Assembly (NCBI GenBank): GCA_038209365.1
Contig: JBBQXS010000029.1
Coordinates: forward strand, 1 to 57,387
Direction of reading: 5' to 3'
Length of the DNA: 57,387 nt
Origin: DASQHW01 sp038209365
GTDB lineage: Bacteria; Actinomycetota; Acidimicrobiia; IMCC26256; PALSA-610
This document shows positions 8,158-16,465 of the stretch, in pieces (within the stretch, counting starts at the first letter, position 1; the number at the start of each line of letters is the position of its first letter). The notes under the pieces were generated by a model. The model made no database searches and was not told the DNA's origin. It worked only from the letters and a program-made list of their open reading frames with translations. The translations under genes were made by a program, and so were the position numbers.

Positions 8158-9177
8158 TCAACGCTCCTCAACGGCTCCGACCGGATGGCCGTCGACGATC
8201 TGGTCGAGATACTCGGACAGCCCGTAGCCGGTGCGGCCGGCGCACGACCACTCGGTCATCCCCTCCGAGATGCGCGTGACGAGCTGTTCGCCTTCGGGGG
8301 TCTCGCGACGATTGCGCAGTGGGATGAGGTTCAGCACGCGGCCGGTGATCTTGTACGTGTTGTTCGCGGTCGTGGCGGTCGCGCGCAGTTGCCGGTGATA
8401 CTGGTCGTCGCCCTCCCAATCGGTCTCGATCGTCGCGGCGGTTATGTGCTCGTACTCGCCGTCGCGCAACACCATGCCGCCGTAGCGCCGGCCGCCGTCG
8501 CGTGATGCGATGATCGACACCACGAAGCCGAAGTCATCGCCGAAGTTCGCGGTGAGCCAGCGATACCACCAGGGCGCCTGCCAGTAGCGCGGACCCCACG
8601 AGTGATCGCGCAGGCCGAAACCGCTCACCGGCCATTCCTCGTCGCCGACCCTGATCGTCCCGGTCACCGCCATGTGCTGTTCGTAGTGGCCGCGAGCAAA
8701 CCCGCCGGAGTAGTCCTTGGTCAACGGCGAGCCGTCGTCGTTGACGGGCTCGCCGCCGTACATCGGTGACACGCCCCGGTGCGTGAGATCGACGTGCGCC
8801 TCGACCCACGGGTTCTCGGTGAACGCCTGGCGCGGGTTGGCCATCTGCAACGGATCGGTGAGCAGCGCCGCCTTCCCGTCGTACGTCGTGCGGAGCTCCT
8901 CGAACGGTGTGATCACCTCGAAGCGCGTGCCACCGGCATCGAACGCCTCGTTGTCGGAGATCTTCGGGCGGTTGAACATGAACGCGACGCGGCCGTCCGG
9001 CAGGTAGAGGCATGTCGTCAGCTCGGCGTAGCCCTCGTTGGCGCGGTTGCCGAGGCGGAGGAACCCGCCGATGCGCGCGCTCGGGTCGTACACGTTGAAG
9101 TACATGGACTCGTTGAAGTTCGTCGCGGACTCCAACGCGTGCATGTACTCGTCCTGCGGTTCCATGCGAATCTTCAT
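8158..9177 (-). CDS. DUF7064/7065-like protein (CrtC/AttH-like fold suspected)
   Basis: A protein of 339 residues rich in beta-strands and tryptophan, without signal peptide. Conserved-looking segments include GLRDHSWGPRYWQAPWWY near residue 195 and FMFNRPKISDNEAF near residue 70. The WGPR/W pattern is shared by lipocalin-like proteins of the hydroxyneurosporene dehydratase/AttH group, which act on isoprenoid or lipid substrates; this link is tentative. It is transcribed divergently from the SMP-30 gene, and a strong palindrome lies between them. The CoA-transferase beyond that suggests a lipid or steroid context. GGGAG ten bases upstream supports the ATG. Confidence 0.72.
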   Translation of the reverse strand: MKIRMEPQDEYMHALESATNFNESMYFNVYDPSARIGGFLRLGNRANEGYAELTTCLYLPDGRVAFMFNRPKISDNEAFDAGGTRFEVITPFEELRTTYDGKAALLTDPLQMANPRQAFTENPWVEAHVDLTHRGVSPMYGGEPVNDDGSPLTKDYSGGFARGHYEQHMAVTGTIRVGDEEWPVSGFGLRDHSWGPRYWQAPWWYRWLTANFGDDFGFVVSIIASRDGGRRYGGMVLRDGEYEHITAATIETDWEGDDQYHRQLRATATTANNTYKITGRVLNLIPLRNRRETPEGEQLVTRISEGMTEWSCAGRTGYGLSEYLDQIVDGHPVGAVEER

Positions 9178-9213
9178 GACGGCGTCACTCCCATGAGCGG
9201 TATGGCACTCGAT

Positions 9214-9233
9214 GCTTGACCCACTGGTCAAGC
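9214..9233. promoter_or_regulatory. perfect inverted repeat GCTTGACC-N4-GGTCAAGC, likely operator
   Basis: Two perfect 8-bp arms are separated by CACT, giving a 20-bp two-fold symmetric site. It sits in the 75-bp space between the divergent DUF7064-like and SMP-30 genes. The size and symmetry fit a TetR- or GntR-type dimer. It could control both genes, but no regulator gene of these families lies in the window. Confidence 0.6.
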
Positions 9234-9252
9234 GAGTGCTCGACTGCGCGGC

Positions 9253-10170
9253 ATGAGCACTCCTGAGATCACCGAGATCACCGACGGCTTGCAATTCCCC
9301 GAGGGTCCCGTCGCGATGCCGGACGGCACGGTGCTCGTCGTCGAGCTCATGGGCGCGTGTGTCACCCGGGTACATCCCGACGGGAAGAAGGAGACCGTCG
9401 CGACACCCGGCGGCAGCCCGAACGGCGCGGCGATCGGCCCGGACGGCGCGCTGTACCTCTGCAACAGCGGCGGCTGGTCGTTCCGGAGCCTGGTCGGCAT
9501 CACGGTCCCCGATACCGAGCTCCCGTCCGACCACAGCGGCGGCCGCATCGAACGCGTCGATTTGGACAGCGGCGACGTCAAGGTGCTCTACACCGAGTGC
9601 GACGGCCACCGGCTCATCGGCCCGAACGACCTCGTGTTCGACGCGCAGGGTGGGATGTGGTTCACCGACCACGCGCGCCGGCAAGGTCGGGTGCACCATC
9701 TCGGCGCGATCTACTACGCGCAGCCTGACGGCAGTTCGATCCGCGAAGTGATCTTTCCGAGTGATTCCCCGAACGGCATCGGCCTGTCGCCCGACGGTTC
9801 GCGCTTGTACGCCGCGGAGACGCACACCGGCCGCGTGTTCGCATGGAACGTGACCGGACCCGGCGAGGTCGAGACGAACGCCGGCGGCGCAATGGGCGCG
9901 CTGTTGTGCGGGTTGCCCGGAATGCAGCTGTTCGACTCGCTCGGCATCGACAGCGACGGCAACGTCGTGGTGGCGACGCTCGTCACCGGCGCATTGACCG
10001 TGATCTCGCCGAACGGCGAGGTGCTGGATCAGGCGATCACCGGCGACCCACTGACCACGAATGTGGCGTTCGGGGGTGACGACCTCCGCACCGCGTACGT
10101 AACGTGTTCGGGAACGGGTCGGCTGATCTCGATGCCGTGGCCGCGACCGGGACTGAAGCTGCACTTCTGA
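9253..10170 (+). CDS. SMP-30/gluconolactonase-like hydrolase
   Basis: A protein of 305 residues forming a six-bladed beta-propeller. The metal ligands expected of the family are visible: the glutamate in LQFPEGPV near residue 17, the asparagine in GPNDLVFD near 120 and the aspartate in LSPDGSRLY near 180. Members hydrolyse lactones or organophosphates, and the true substrate here is not known. There is no signal peptide, so it is cytoplasmic. It is divergent from the DUF7064-like gene across the palindromic site and 48 nt upstream of an AMACR-type gene, which suggests lipid or xenobiotic catabolism. Confidence 0.85.
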   Translation: MSTPEITEITDGLQFPEGPVAMPDGTVLVVELMGACVTRVHPDGKKETVATPGGSPNGAAIGPDGALYLCNSGGWSFRSLVGITVPDTELPSDHSGGRIERVDLDSGDVKVLYTECDGHRLIGPNDLVFDAQGGMWFTDHARRQGRVHHLGAIYYAQPDGSSIREVIFPSDSPNGIGLSPDGSRLYAAETHTGRVFAWNVTGPGEVETNAGGAMGALLCGLPGMQLFDSLGIDSDGNVVVATLVTGALTVISPNGEVLDQAITGDPLTTNVAFGGDDLRTAYVTCSGTGRLISMPWPRPGLKLHF

Positions 10171-10203
10171 CGCTACGGTGTGCGAGGGCGGGAGCGGCCC
10201 GCG

Positions 10204-10209
10204 TAGGTT
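10204..10209 (+). promoter_or_regulatory. -10 box (TAGGTT) of the CoA-transferase gene
   Basis: TAGGTT ends 9 nt before the ATG. It lies in the 48-nt gap behind the SMP-30 gene, so the CoA-transferase may have its own leaderless or near-leaderless message in addition to readthrough. Confidence 0.4.
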
Positions 10210-10218
10210 GCACCTCCT

Positions 10219-11361
10219 ATGGGACCGCTTTCGGGTGTGAGGATCGTCGAGCTCGCCGGTATCGGGCCGGGGCCGTTCGCCGGCATGCTGTTGTCCGACA
10301 TGGGCGCCGACATCGTGCGCGTCGACCGCGCGCAACAGGTCAACCCGGCGACCTTCGACAAGCCCAACCTCGAACCGCTGTACCGCGGCCGGCGGTCGAT
10401 CGGCGTCGACCTCAAGCATCCCGAGGGCGTCGAGCTCGTGCTGCGCCTCGTCGAGCACGCCGATGCGCTGATCGAGGGCTACCGGCCGGGCGTGACCGAG
10501 CGGCTCGGGCTCGGGCCCGACGCGTGTCTCGCCCGCAATCCCAAGCTCGTGTACGGCCGCATGACGGGATGGGGACAGGACGGTCCGATGGCACAGGCCG
10601 CCGGCCACGACATCAACTACATCGGGCTCGCCGGCGCGCTCGCGCACTTCGGCCGCGAGGGCGGCAAGCCCACACCGCCGATCAACCTCGTCGGCGACTT
10701 CGGCGGCGGCGGGATGTTCATGGCCTTCGGTGTGGTGTGCGGGATCCTGGAAGCACGGGGCTCCGGCAAGGGCCAGGTGCTCGACGTCGCAATGGTCGAC
10801 GGCAGCGCGACCCTCATGACGATGATGTGGGGTCTGAAGCAGATCGGGTTCTGGAACGAGGAGCTCGGCGTCAACGTGCTCGACACGGGCGCGCCGTTCT
10901 ACGACACGTACGAGACCGCCGACGGCAAGTTCGTCGCACTCGGCTCGCTCGAGCCGCAGTTCTACGCGGAGCTGGTGCAGCGGCTGGGCCTGGCCGACGA
11001 CGGGCTGCCCGCCCAGATGGACCGCGCGGGCTGGGACACGCTGCGCGAGCGCTTCACGAAGGTGTTCAGGTCGAAGACGCGCGACGAGTGGGACGACATC
11101 TTGCGCGGCACTGACGCGTGCTACGCCCCGGTGCTCACGATGAGCGAAGCCGCCGACGACGAGCACATCAAGGCCCGCCAGACGATCATCGAACGCGACG
11201 GCGTGCCACAGCCTGCACCGGCGCCCCGGTTTTCGCGGACCGAGCCCGAGGTGCAGCGCTCGGCCCCATGGCCGGGCCAGCACACCGACGAGGCACTGCG
11301 CGACTGGGGCCTCGGTGAAGGAGACGTGGCGAAATTACGAGAGGCCGGCGCCATCGCTTGA
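10219..11361 (+). CDS. CaiB/BaiF family enzyme, alpha-methylacyl-CoA racemase type
   Basis: A protein of 380 residues of class III CoA-transferases. The residues that define the racemase subgroup are present: H130 in GHDINY, D160 in LVGDFGGG and E245 in LGSLEPQFY, matching the His, Asp and Glu of the mycobacterial racemase. It would therefore epimerise 2-methylacyl-CoA esters of branched fatty acids or sterol side chains rather than move CoA. Its 3' end overlaps the convergent purK gene by 27 nt, which is an unusually long tail-to-tail overlap. Confidence 0.9.
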   Translation: MGPLSGVRIVELAGIGPGPFAGMLLSDMGADIVRVDRAQQVNPATFDKPNLEPLYRGRRSIGVDLKHPEGVELVLRLVEHADALIEGYRPGVTERLGLGPDACLARNPKLVYGRMTGWGQDGPMAQAAGHDINYIGLAGALAHFGREGGKPTPPINLVGDFGGGGMFMAFGVVCGILEARGSGKGQVLDVAMVDGSATLMTMMWGLKQIGFWNEELGVNVLDTGAPFYDTYETADGKFVALGSLEPQFYAELVQRLGLADDGLPAQMDRAGWDTLRERFTKVFRSKTRDEWDDILRGTDACYAPVLTMSEAADDEHIKARQTIIERDGVPQPAPAPRFSRTEPEVQRSAPWPGQHTDEALRDWGLGEGDVAKLREAGAIA

Positions 11362-12438
11362 CTGCAGCTGCGCGAGCCGTTCTTCGAGGGTGCGCGCATC
11401 CGGCGCGGTCACCGTGACGTGGCCCAGCTTGCGTCCCGGGCGCGGTTCCTTGCCGTAGTCGTGCAAGTGCGCGCCCGGCACGCGCAGTACCGCGTCGATG
11501 TCGGGCATCGCGCCGATGCAGTTGACCATCGCCGCCGGTCCGCGTGCCGCCGTCGATCCCAGCGGCATGTCGACGACCGCGCGGATGTGGTTCTCGAACT
11601 GGCTCGTTTCGGCGCCTTCGATCGTCCAGTGCCCGGAGTTGTGGACGCGCGGCGCGATCTCGTTGGCGAGGAGCTCGCCGGCCACGTCGAACAGCTCGAC
11701 GCACGCCACGCCCACGTAGGCGAGGTCGTCGAGCAAGGGCCGGATACAGTCCTCGGCCGCCGTCTGGAGCGCATCGTCGAGCCCGGTCGCCGGCGCTCGT
11801 GTCACGCGCAGGATGCCGTCGCGGTGCTCGTTCTGGACCACCGGCCAGCAGCGGACCTCGCCGTTCCGGGCGCGCACGCCGACGATCGACAGTTCACGGT
11901 CGAACGGCACGAAGGCTTCGAGGAGGAGTGGCACGCCGCCGAGCCGGGCCCACGCCGCGTCGATGTCGGCCGCTTCCCTGAGCACGGCCTGCCCCTTGCC
12001 GTCGTAGCCGCCATGTCGCGTCTTCAGCACTGCCGGCAACCCGAGCGCGGCGACCGCCGCGCGCAGCCCTTCGAGGTCGTCGGCCGGTCGGAAGCGCGCG
12101 GTGGCGATGCCGAGTGCCCGCAGCATCTCCTTTTCAACGAGGCGATCCTGCGAGACGACGAGCGCACGAGGGCCGGGCCGCACGGGCGCCATCGGTTCCA
12201 GGGCCCGGGCGGTGGCCGCGGGCACGCCCTCCCACTCGTAGGTGACCACCGAGGCGCCCTTGGCGGCGCGTTCCGCGGCGCCCACGTCGTCGAGTGCGCC
12301 GACCACCAGTTCGCCGACCGCGCTTGCCGGCGCGCCTTCGACCGGGTCGAGAAAGGTGAACGAACAGCCGAGCGGGATTCCTGCCAGCCCGAGCATCCGC
12401 CCGAGCTGCCCACCGCCCAACACCGCAACATGGGTCAC
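11335..12438 (-). CDS. purK: 5-(carboxyamino)imidazole ribonucleotide synthase
   Basis: A protein of 367 residues with the ATP-grasp fold. It carboxylates AIR at N5 with bicarbonate and ATP in purine synthesis. The N-terminal VLGGGQLGRML, the ATP-binding KTRHGGYDGKGQ, the VPFDRELS strand and the metal-binding ELFDV/NEIAPRVHNSGHWT segments are all typical. GTG is taken as start because a TAGCCT box ends 7 nt before it. The usual partner purE is not next to it. The gene to its left is the convergent CoA-transferase. Confidence 0.94.
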   Translation of the reverse strand: MTHVAVLGGGQLGRMLGLAGIPLGCSFTFLDPVEGAPASAVGELVVGALDDVGAAERAAKGASVVTYEWEGVPAATARALEPMAPVRPGPRALVVSQDRLVEKEMLRALGIATARFRPADDLEGLRAAVAALGLPAVLKTRHGGYDGKGQAVLREAADIDAAWARLGGVPLLLEAFVPFDRELSIVGVRARNGEVRCWPVVQNEHRDGILRVTRAPATGLDDALQTAAEDCIRPLLDDLAYVGVACVELFDVAGELLANEIAPRVHNSGHWTIEGAETSQFENHIRAVVDMPLGSTAARGPAAMVNCIGAMPDIDAVLRVPGAHLHDYGKEPRPGRKLGHVTVTAPDARTLEERLAQLQSSDGAGLS

Positions 12439-12445
12439 GCCGCGC

Positions 12446-12451
12446 AGGCTA
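12446..12451 (-). promoter_or_regulatory. -10 box (TAGCCT) of purK, leaderless
   Basis: On the minus strand TAGCCT is followed by 7 nt and the GTG start, without a Shine-Dalgarno sequence. It lies at the end of the rmuC reading frame, so purK probably has its own promoter. Confidence 0.55.
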
Positions 12452-13494
12452 TGCGTCGAGCGCCAAAGGGGAGAGCTCGGCATCGGGATGACCGCCGCGC
12501 GAGCGCTCGCCCTGACGCAAGGACTCGATCTTGTCGAGCGGGCGCTGCAGCGCGCGATGCCGGGTCGTCATCAGCGCGGCGTACTCCTTCGAAACTCCCT
12601 CGAAGCGCTGCTGCACCCTGTCGAGCTGGATCGCGTACTTCTCCCACTGCCGCGCGAACTCGCCGAGCAACGAGAGGATCTCGTTCGACGTGCGCTCCAG
12701 GCAGAAGTTGTCGACCGCCCGGCGGACCACCGCGAGCACTGCATAGAGCGTGAGCGGCGAGCACAGCACAACCTTGTTGCGAAGCGCGTCGTCGAGGATC
12801 TCGCGATCGTGCTCCTGCACGAACGCATACACCGATTCATTCGGGATGAACAGCAGCAAGCAGTCGACGGTGTCGTCGGCGCGTCGAGATAGCCCCGCGT
12901 CGTCACCTCCTTGACGCGATCTCGGACATCACGCATGAACTGATCGCGTCGTGCCACCCGTTCGATGTCGTTGCCGGCTTCGAGGTACCGCGCGTAGTTG
13001 TCGAGCGGGAACTTCACGTCCATGTGCAGCAGCAGCCCGTTGGGCATGAAGAACGTGTAATCGGGGCGACCGCTGCCGGGCAGCGACGCCTGCTTGCGGT
13101 AGTTGACGCCTTCCAGAAAGCCGGCGAGCCGCAACACGTCCTCTGCCATGCGCTCGCCCCACTGCCCGCGTGCCTGCGAGCTCGAGAGCACCTCGCGCAA
13201 CTGGTGCGTGTGCTCGGTCAGGGCGTTCAGGCCTTCGTGCTGACGGCTGAGCTCGTTGGCGAGCTCACCGAACGCCCGCTGGCGGTCGCGTTCCAGACTG
13301 CGCACGAGGTCGCCGACCTTGCCCAGCTCGTCGGTCATGGACGCGAGTTGATGGTCGAGCACGCGTGTCAGGAGGTCGCCCGGATCGGGCACGGGCACGC
13401 GCTCCCGCCGCAGCCACCCGATGACCACGGCGACGACGATGAGCGCGATCAGCAACACACCGACCAGGCCGCCCACCACGATGCCGAGGATCAT
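12449..13494 (-). pseudogene. rmuC: RmuC family DNA recombination protein, frameshifted
   Basis: A membrane-anchored protein with an N-terminal helix (residues 1-27), a coiled coil (about 45-100) and the RmuC nuclease-like domain (GQWGERMAEDVLR ... DVKFPLDNYARYLEAG). RmuC limits inversions and repeat rearrangements. The frame breaks at about 12878-12884. After TTRGYLDAP the expected continuation DDTVDCLLLFIPNESVYAFV appears in a frame one base away and runs on cleanly for about 140 residues. One base is missing in the read sequence. Coding quality is kept on both sides, so a sequencing or assembly error is at least as likely as a true mutation. The start has a TACGGT box 7 nt upstream. Confidence 0.85.
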
Positions 13495-13501
13495 GGTGTC
13501 G

Positions 13502-13507
13502 ACCGTA
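13502..13507 (-). promoter_or_regulatory. -10 box (TACGGT) of rmuC, leaderless
   Basis: On the minus strand TACGGT is followed by 7 nt and the ATG of rmuC. There is no ribosome binding site between them, in line with the other leaderless starts in the window. Confidence 0.5.
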
Positions 13508-13524
13508 GCGGTCGGGTGTGACAG

Positions 13525-14079
13525 CTACGCCGGCGCCGGCTCGAACGCCGGGATGTCGTGGTTGCCGAGCAGTGACGCGACCGCGCCGCGTACGGGACCG
13601 CGCCGTTCACGCGCGTACTTCCGAACGGCGTCGTTGAAGGCTTTCACGCGATCGCCGGACGTCGCGTCCCCTGCGAACGCGTCGACGGCGGCCTTCGCGG
13701 CGGCGTCCGCCTTCACGCGATTCGAGACGCGCGCCGCGGCGACCAATCGCCGCCCGACGGCCTCGAGCGCGTTCGCGGCGCGCACTTGCGCTTCGACGCT
13801 CTTGCGAGATGCTGCCGCCTGCCACCTGTCGAGCGCCGTGCGCACGTCGGCGGCGAGCTCGCGCACTGGTCCCGAGAGGTCGAGCACCTTCTGGTCGGCG
13901 GCGGTGAGCAGCACGTAGTGGGCCGTCAGGTCCTTCGACAGCGGTGCCCAGGCGCGTTCCACCTTGCGCTTCGCGTCCTGCTGGTCGGGCCGGGCGCTCA
14001 GCACGGCCACGACGCCGGCGACGACGACGACCACGATCACCAAGGGGAGAAGGACGCGCAGCACGCGCCATGCACGCAT
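13525..14079 (-). CDS. membrane-anchored LemA-like protein
   Basis: A protein of 184 residues with one N-terminal membrane helix (about 8-28), then an alanine-rich helical domain outside the membrane. The C-terminal pattern FNDAVRKYARERRGPVRG ... LLG ... PAFEP recalls LemA proteins, which end in a helical bundle with an FxxPxFE-like tail, and the length matches. LemA function is not settled, so the assignment is tentative. It lies 30 nt upstream of rmuC on the same strand. A TAGGGT box ends 9 nt before the ATG. Confidence 0.65.
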   Translation of the reverse strand: MRAWRVLRVLLPLVIVVVVVAGVVAVLSARPDQQDAKRKVERAWAPLSKDLTAHYVLLTAADQKVLDLSGPVRELAADVRTALDRWQAAASRKSVEAQVRAANALEAVGRRLVAAARVSNRVKADAAAKAAVDAFAGDATSGDRVKAFNDAVRKYARERRGPVRGAVASLLGNHDIPAFEPAPA

Positions 14080-14199
14080 GACGGCTTCACCCTAGTCGTG
14101 GCGCGCGCAAGAGTTGATCCAGGGACCGTCGATCGACGAATGCCCTGCACGACGCCCTGCACGATAAGGTCGCTTCGGCTGCCGGGAGGAGACTGGACG

Positions 14200-15627
14200 A
14201 TGGCTCGCATCATTGTGGTCGGTGCCGGTGTCGGGGGACTCACCAGCGCGATGTTGCTCGCGCGCGACGGCCATGACGTCACGGTCGTGGAGCGCGATCC
14301 CGCGCCACCCCCCGGAGACGCCGACGAGGCGTGGGAGCACTGGGAACGACGCGGCGTGAACCAGTTCCGCATGATCCACATGTTCCTCCCGCGGTTCCGC
14401 GCGTTGCTCGAAGCCGAGCTGCCCCACGCGGCACGCGAATTCGAGAACATCGGGGCGATCCGCTACAACCCGCTCGCGGTGGTCCCCGCCGAGATGACGG
14501 GCGGGATGCGGCCCGGTGACGAGCAGCTCGAAGCACTCACGGCGCGGCGTCCGGTCGCCGAGACCGCGCTCGTGCGTGCGGCGGAGGCATCCGAACGACT
14601 GCGGATACGGCGCGGTGTGGCCGTTGCCGCACTTCGTACCGGAACGAGCGCGGCGGACGGCGTGCCGCACGTCGTCGGTGTGCGGACAGACACCGGGGAG
14701 GACCTCGACGCGGACCTCGTGATCGACGCAACCGGTCGCCGCTCGTCGTTGCCGTCGCTGCTCGCCGAGATCGGCGCACGCCCTCCCGAGGAAGAGCTCG
14801 AGGACAGCGGCTTCATGTACTACGGCCGTCACTTCCGCGCGGCTGACGGCGAGATCCCGCCGGCGATGTGCGGACTCCTCACGCCCTGGGGAACCGTGTC
14901 CACGCTCACACTGCCTTGCGACAACGGCACGTGGGGCCTTGGCATCATCACGAGCGCGAAGGACGCGGCGTTGCGGCCGCTCAAGGACGTCGACACCTGG
15001 ATGCGCACGTGGCGCTCGTACCCGCTGGTCGCGCACTGGGTCGACGCCGAGCCGGTCGACGGAGGCGAGGTGGCGATCATGGCGAAGATCGCGGACCGGC
15101 ACCGCGACTTCGTCGTCGACGGGACGCCTGTCGCGACCGGTGTGGTCGCGGTCGCCGACTCGTGGGCGTGCACGAACCCGTCGCTCGGCCGTGGTTGCTC
15201 GATCGGCTTCATGCACGCGGTCGCGCTCCGCGATCTGCTGCGCGACTCGTCCCTCGACGACCCGATCGGCCTCGCGTCCGGCTGGCACGACGCGACCCAA
15301 CAGACCGTCGAGCCGTACTACCGCGCGACGCTCGCGTTCGACCGTCACCGCCTTGCCGAGATCGATGCGGGAATCGAAGGCAAGGAGTACGACCCCGGCG
15401 ATCCCGAGTTCGAGATCACGCAGGCGCTGCAGCATGCGGCGTTGCAAGACCCCGAGGTCCTCCGGGCGTTTCTGAGGGTCGCCGGTGTGCTCGAGCTGCC
15501 GGCCGATGTGCTCGCGGCGCCGGGCATCTTCGAGAAAGTGGTCGAGCTCGGCGCGGGCTGGCGGGCGGCGCAGGCCGAGATGCCCGCGCCGAATCGCGAG
15601 CAGCTTCTTACGATCGTTGCCGCGTAA
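14200..15627 (+). CDS. FAD-dependent oxidoreductase/monooxygenase-like protein
   Basis: A protein of 475 residues. The N-terminal Rossmann motif VGAGVGGLTSAMLLA binds FAD, with the acidic strand end VVERD at residue 32. DATGRRSS near residue 175 is the second conserved strand. The FAD-contacting aspartate lies in VAVADSWACTNPSLGRGCSIGF near residue 325. The layout fits the geranylgeranyl reductase/hydroxybenzoate hydroxylase superfamily. The substrate cannot be read from sequence. GGAGGAG lies nine bases before the ATG. It is followed after 16 nt by an epoxide-hydrolase-like gene, so the two may act in one oxidation and hydrolysis pathway. Confidence 0.82.
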   Translation: MARIIVVGAGVGGLTSAMLLARDGHDVTVVERDPAPPPGDADEAWEHWERRGVNQFRMIHMFLPRFRALLEAELPHAAREFENIGAIRYNPLAVVPAEMTGGMRPGDEQLEALTARRPVAETALVRAAEASERLRIRRGVAVAALRTGTSAADGVPHVVGVRTDTGEDLDADLVIDATGRRSSLPSLLAEIGARPPEEELEDSGFMYYGRHFRAADGEIPPAMCGLLTPWGTVSTLTLPCDNGTWGLGIITSAKDAALRPLKDVDTWMRTWRSYPLVAHWVDAEPVDGGEVAIMAKIADRHRDFVVDGTPVATGVVAVADSWACTNPSLGRGCSIGFMHAVALRDLLRDSSLDDPIGLASGWHDATQQTVEPYYRATLAFDRHRLAEIDAGIEGKEYDPGDPEFEITQALQHAALQDPEVLRAFLRVAGVLELPADVLAAPGIFEKVVELGAGWRAAQAEMPAPNREQLLTIVAA

Positions 15628-15643
15628 CGACGGAAGGGAACCG

Positions 15644-16456
15644 ATGAAGATCGACACCAACGGTGTGACGCTCGACGTGCAGGTCGAAGGCGAGGGCCGG
15701 CCGCTGGTGCTCGTACACGGCTTCCCCGACACCAAACGCTTGTGGTCGAAGATGGTGCCGGCGCTGCGCGACGCCGGTTTCCAGGTGATCGTGCCCGACA
15801 TGCGCGGCTATGGCGAGAGCACCAAGCCAGAGGAGCTGGACGCGTATTCGATACCGATGCTCGCGATCGATGTCGTCGGGATCCTGGATCATCTCGGCAT
15901 CGACCGCGCCCACCTCGTGGGTCACGACTGGGGTTCGGCAACGGTGTGGGCAACCGCGGCGTTCGCGCCCGACCGCGTCGACCACCTGGTGCCGATGTCG
16001 GTCGGGCACCCCACGGCGTTCGCGAACATGAGCATGGAGCAGCGCGAGAAGTCCTGGTACATGCTGCTGTTCCAGTTCGTGGGGGTCGCCGAGGACTGGC
16101 TCACGAAAGACGATTGGGCGAACTTCCGCGAGTGGTCCCATCATCCCGACGCCGACGGAGTGATCGCCGACCTCGAGCGCACCGGCTCGCTCACGCCCGG
16201 CCTGAACTACTACCGCGCGTCGATCACCCCCGAAGCGCTGACCGGCCCGCCGCTCGAGCTCCCGCCGATCCAGGCACCGACCATGGGCATCTGGAGCACG
16301 GGTGACTTCGCGTTGCTCGAGGGGCAGATGAGCGGCTCCGGGAAGTTCGTATCGAACACGTTTCGCTACGAGCGGATCGAGGGCCCGGGGCACTGGATGC
16401 AATGGGAAGCACCCGACAAGGTGAGCGCACTGCTGGTCGACTTCCTGCCTCGGTAA
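15644..16456 (+). CDS. alpha/beta hydrolase, epoxide-hydrolase-like
   Basis: A protein of 270 residues. HGFPD (oxyanion hole) is at 25-29. The nucleophile elbow GHDWGS contains aspartate D95, and the catalytic histidine lies in EGPGHWMQWE near the end. An aspartate nucleophile plus the HGFPD form points to soluble epoxide hydrolases or haloalkane dehalogenases rather than esterases. The gene follows the FAD enzyme with a GGAAGGGA ribosome binding site. Its TAA stop is part of the -10 box of the next gene. Confidence 0.85.
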   Translation: MKIDTNGVTLDVQVEGEGRPLVLVHGFPDTKRLWSKMVPALRDAGFQVIVPDMRGYGESTKPEELDAYSIPMLAIDVVGILDHLGIDRAHLVGHDWGSATVWATAAFAPDRVDHLVPMSVGHPTAFANMSMEQREKSWYMLLFQFVGVAEDWLTKDDWANFREWSHHPDADGVIADLERTGSLTPGLNYYRASITPEALTGPPLELPPIQAPTMGIWSTGDFALLEGQMSGSGKFVSNTFRYERIEGPGHWMQWEAPDKVSALLVDFLPR

Positions 16457-16459
16457 AGT
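16454..16459 (+). promoter_or_regulatory. -10 box (TAAAGT) embedded in the hydrolase stop codon
   Basis: TAAAGT is followed by 6 nt and the GTG start of the cyclase/ATPase gene. Its first three bases are the TAA stop of the upstream hydrolase. This suggests a separate leaderless transcript starting immediately downstream of that operon. Confidence 0.5.
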
Positions 16460-16465
16460 CCGGCC

